From assembly GCA_025345505.1 (NCBI GenBank), contig JANVCC010000125.1:482400-546399 (forward strand): 64,000 nucleotides of DNA. The letters are read 5' to 3'. The notes beneath the pieces were generated by a model that saw nothing but the letters and a program-made list of their open reading frames with translations, searched no databases and was not told where the DNA came from. Every line of letters begins with the position of its first letter. Within the stretch, counting starts at the first letter, position 1. This document shows positions 61,021-64,000 of this stretch, piece by piece. Source of the DNA: Todiramphus chloris collaris (taxonomy: Eukaryota > Chordata > Aves > Coraciiformes > Alcedinidae). Position numbers and translations under genes: made by a program.

Positions 61021-61081
61021 CGGTGGGATCAAAGGCACTATCAAAACCTTAAGATTTAATGAGGAGGAAGATGAAAAAGAG
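61021..61081 (+). other. 61-base exon-like segment (unverified)
   Basis: A long pyrimidine tract ('CTCCCATCCTTTCCATCTCT' onward, ending TTTTTCCATCAG at 61020) precedes a segment that reads GGIKGTIKTLRFNEEEDEKE. It ends at GAAAAAGAG followed by the donor GTAATT. The charged, glycine-rich peptide is unlike the hydrophobic chance frames of AT-rich DNA. The segment would enter with one base completing a codon and leave in phase 0. The donor is only moderate and I recognise no family. Confidence 0.25.
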
Positions 61082-63899
61082 GTAATTTATCACCCTTATA
61101 ACTTCCAGCTGAGATTTTTATTCCAATGAGAGCGCACAGAATCAGTTACACAGTCTTCTTATCACTGTCAAGATTCCCTCTATGGGAAAGAAGTTTGGTC
61201 TACTCTTTTCTAGCTTTTGTATTCTGAATATACATATATTTTTTTTTCCCCCCCACATAGTAGTGTTAATAATTTATCTATATAGGAAACAAATACCTTA
61301 ATTTCATAACTAACAGCAAAAAGCCATCAACTCCCTAGGTGCTCACTTGGTGACATTTGGTCATGAAGGCCATTCCTGCATGGTAAACCTCAGCTTGAGT
61401 ATCATCAAAGCCTCAAATTAGGCACAAAGCTAGAAAATGTTAGAAAGCTGCATGAACTTTTGGAATAAAAACAAGAAAATAAACCCCAGATATTTCATCC
61501 AACATTGCAATGCAGAGGGGAGAAATGGGAAAAAGGGAAAAAAAAAAAAAAGCAATTACCAGAACTGATTGTGTGTTCAGGCCCACTTGCTTCATTGGAA
61601 AGTCAAATGGGCCATACCCAGCTCACCAAGCGTGGGGAATATATATCAAACATTACAGCCTGACATCTTCTATTGTCCCCGTTGATGAGAGCATGTGTTT
61701 GAACAGGAAGGTCATGCCTAGTCATGTGTGCTAAGCAATGCAAAGTCAGCACTTTTTCTTGTCCTCTTCCTTCTCTCTTTGTTTCGGTAGCAGGACACCG
61801 GTGAAATGCTGAGGAGCACGATGGGGGCTTGAGTTAAAAGTCTCAGCTGCAAAATCTTAGATTTTATTGACTTTCTGCTTCACAGCGAGACTTTTCCTAG
61901 CAATGTGTAATCTTACAGTATTCCTTTATCAGGAGCATCTATTTGTCAGGAATCCTTTTGATGGTGGAATTCCAGACCCAATAAAAATCTTTAAGGGGTA
62001 ATAGATATTTTTGTACTTCATCTATACCTGTCTGCCTGGTTTCGAAGCATCCGTATCTATATCCTTTTTGTGTTACTTATGCAAACAGAGAAGCTGGAAA
62101 GCCAGGATGGTGAAGGTAAATAATATTTCCTTCAGATTATGTTACGTAAGAAGTCAGAGAAACAGTCATTTTTCCCCTCCACACTGAACATTTCTGTTCC
62201 TTTTCAAAATATATGAGAACTGAACACTACCAGTAATATAACCCTCGTGGCAGTAGAACTTTCTTTCCCAGAGGTTGGAAAAATGTTGAGATTTGACATT
62301 TGAGACACTGTGATCAAGCTGAGAGACCATTTGATTTCTGAGGGAGCAGAAATTCCATTTTCTCCAGTAACAAGTCCTAGATCCAAGGAATTATTATGAC
62401 CTTAAGCAATTCCAGTTCTGTCACTGATGCTTGAATAATTCCATGTCCTTATTTCCCCTCCTGCCCTTTGATTATCTCACCTACTCAGAAGGTGAATCTG
62501 GACTGCCCTGTATTATGTATTTGCACAATGCTTAGTGTAATCAAGTTCTTAAGACTCCTAGAATTACAATTTCACCTAAAATTTGAATGATAACAGCTCT
62601 GACCATTTCTAGATATTAGAGCTCATAGTGATACAGAATGGAGGAGAAGCTTTGGCCTTGGCCATTGCCATCAGAGTTTAAATCAGAATTCAATTCTTCA
62701 TTGAAAAATGTTTGTTTCATCCCTTTATTAAGATGAGGAAGTTGTTGGGAACTTGTATCACTCTCAGACCTGTCTGGGTAATAAAGCCTTCTCTTCTAGC
62801 AATTACCATCTGTCACCTGAATGTTTTTGCTAGCAAAACAGGAAGATGAAATTTATTATGTGCAGTATCAGATGGCAGAGTACTGTGTTCTGCTCTGCGC
62901 ATTCAGTTACTACATTTTTCCAAATACTTGAAAGACTCAGCTCTCACAGGAAGAAATAACAATCCTGTCCAAGTCTTCAGTAAAAAGAAGAAGAAAAAAA
63001 CCCAGCTCCATAGTGTTGAAGACTGCTGATTGACTGCTCTTCCTTCAACTTCATTGTTCGTTTTCAGGAAGAAGAGGTGTAATGCAGCTGTGCTCTGTGA
63101 GAGGGGAGGAAAGAAATGCTTAGGCATTAACCTGACACATAAAACATTGATTATTAGTTATTTTAAGTCTAAGACACCTCAAGGAAAGGATTAGACGTTA
63201 TATTAAGGTATTTGAATGGCATAACTAGTTATTTGAGTTCAGATACATACCGTAAGGCTGGACCGTTCTTACACATTATACAACATGGGTTGTGCTCAGC
63301 GAGCCCTTTTTCCCCTGCCTTTTTCTGCAGGAACCACTCTCGTAACCATACACTGCTAACAGAAGCCCACTGGTGGAGAACAAATGCTAATTAGGTGAAG
63401 CCTGGGGAGCTCAGATGCAATTCTTCCAGGGCTATATGTGTTCTCTTTGCTCTTGGTGTAGCCCATAGCTCCTTCTGCTAAGTGAAGGCTTTATCAGTAT
63501 TAACTCAATTTACTTCTGCAGAAGATTCGGCTTGCAGCTATCTCAGAGCCCTTGGCAGAAACCGTAGAGTTGGTCGTGCTCCTTTCACCTGCTCATTTAT
63601 ACAGCATAATTTAGTAAAATTTTTCCCACTATGAATCAGCAAGTGACTTTTCCTTATTTCGCACTTCTACACCACTCTTGGTCTTGTATGTGGTTTCTTT
63701 CTCACTGTGCTGTCACGTGATTCAGCTGTGTGCAGGATGCTGTAACAGAAAGAGTCGTGTTTTGAACCCTCTGAGCAGTGCTGAGCTACAGGTGGTCTCC
63801 TCAGGAAGCCGTAAAGATCCAAACTCTTTTCTTAAAGAGCAGAAGTTGGAAGATGTTCTTGGCAGAGTTTATGTCAACACAGAATCTCTCATAATAACA
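61082..63899. other. Non-coding unique DNA
   Basis: No gene recognised. T9 then C8 lie near 61240-61256 and A14 near 61538-61551. From about 63480 to 63640 the texture is again complex and AT-rich. Confidence 0.5.
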
Positions 63900-63954
63900 A
63901 GTGTACTCAGATCAAAATATCAGTGTAGTAAGTGTACTCAGATCAAAATATCAG
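63900..63954. repeat. 31-bp tandem duplication
   Basis: AGTGTACTCAGATCAAAATA begins at 63900 and again at 63931. The repeat unit is 31 bases, and the second copy matches for about 24 bases before diverging after ATCAG. Confidence 0.92.
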
Positions 63955-64000
63955 CATGTTAGCTTAAAGTCTATATACCCAGTAAACAGACAAGAAACAA

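Overview
The window looks like bird nuclear DNA. Its interspersed repeats are almost all 3'-truncated CR1 LINE copies ending in the avian ATTCTRTGATTCTRTGA-type tail. There is one retroviral LTR of a type I recognise from birds, no mammalian-style SINEs, and AT-rich single-copy sequence broken by one compact GC/CpG-rich block. I recognise no protein-coding gene. Open frames on both strands are short, overlap each other and look like chance frames. The longest, at 21.1-22.7 kb, come from stop-poor CpG-island DNA. The most economical reading is a gene desert or long-intron landscape around one orphan CpG-island promoter.

Layout. 0-9 kb: unique AT-rich DNA with a (TTTCA)n array (2979-3059) and three CR1 tails (2352, 4621, 5112). 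9191-9768: a plus-strand LTR with no retroviral interior beside it, read as a solo LTR. 10-21 kb: unique DNA, a homeodomain-site-rich stretch near 15.0 kb, AT dinucleotide tracts, and an old CR1 relic at 18.57-19.0 kb. 21.17-22.40 kb: the CpG island, with a strong plus-strand splice donor at 21411 and acceptors at 22295 and 22479. 26.1 kb: a 23-bp minisatellite cut by a 10-N assembly gap. 27.39-27.84 kb: the longest young CR1. 30-37 kb: CR1 tail, an exon-like segment at 31.1 kb, an AT-rich island at 32.5 kb, and a second, unrelated 23-bp minisatellite at 36.5 kb. 40-45 kb: exon-like segments at 40.4-40.8 kb (plus) and 44.5-44.9 kb (minus). 46-54 kb: CR1 tails, including an inverted pair at 52.15 and 53.42 kb, and a conserved-element candidate near 51.6 kb. 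54-64 kb: unique DNA with a CR1 relic (59.4 kb), a 61-bp exon-like segment (61.0 kb) and a 31-bp tandem duplication at the end.

No operon, CRISPR array, tRNA or rRNA was seen. I found no clear new biological system. The best leads are the orphan CpG island, a few splice-flanked open segments that a transcriptome or cross-bird alignment could settle, and the two minisatellites. Repeat family assignments rest on recognising consensus sequence by eye. Exon and conserved-element calls are inference and carry low confidence.
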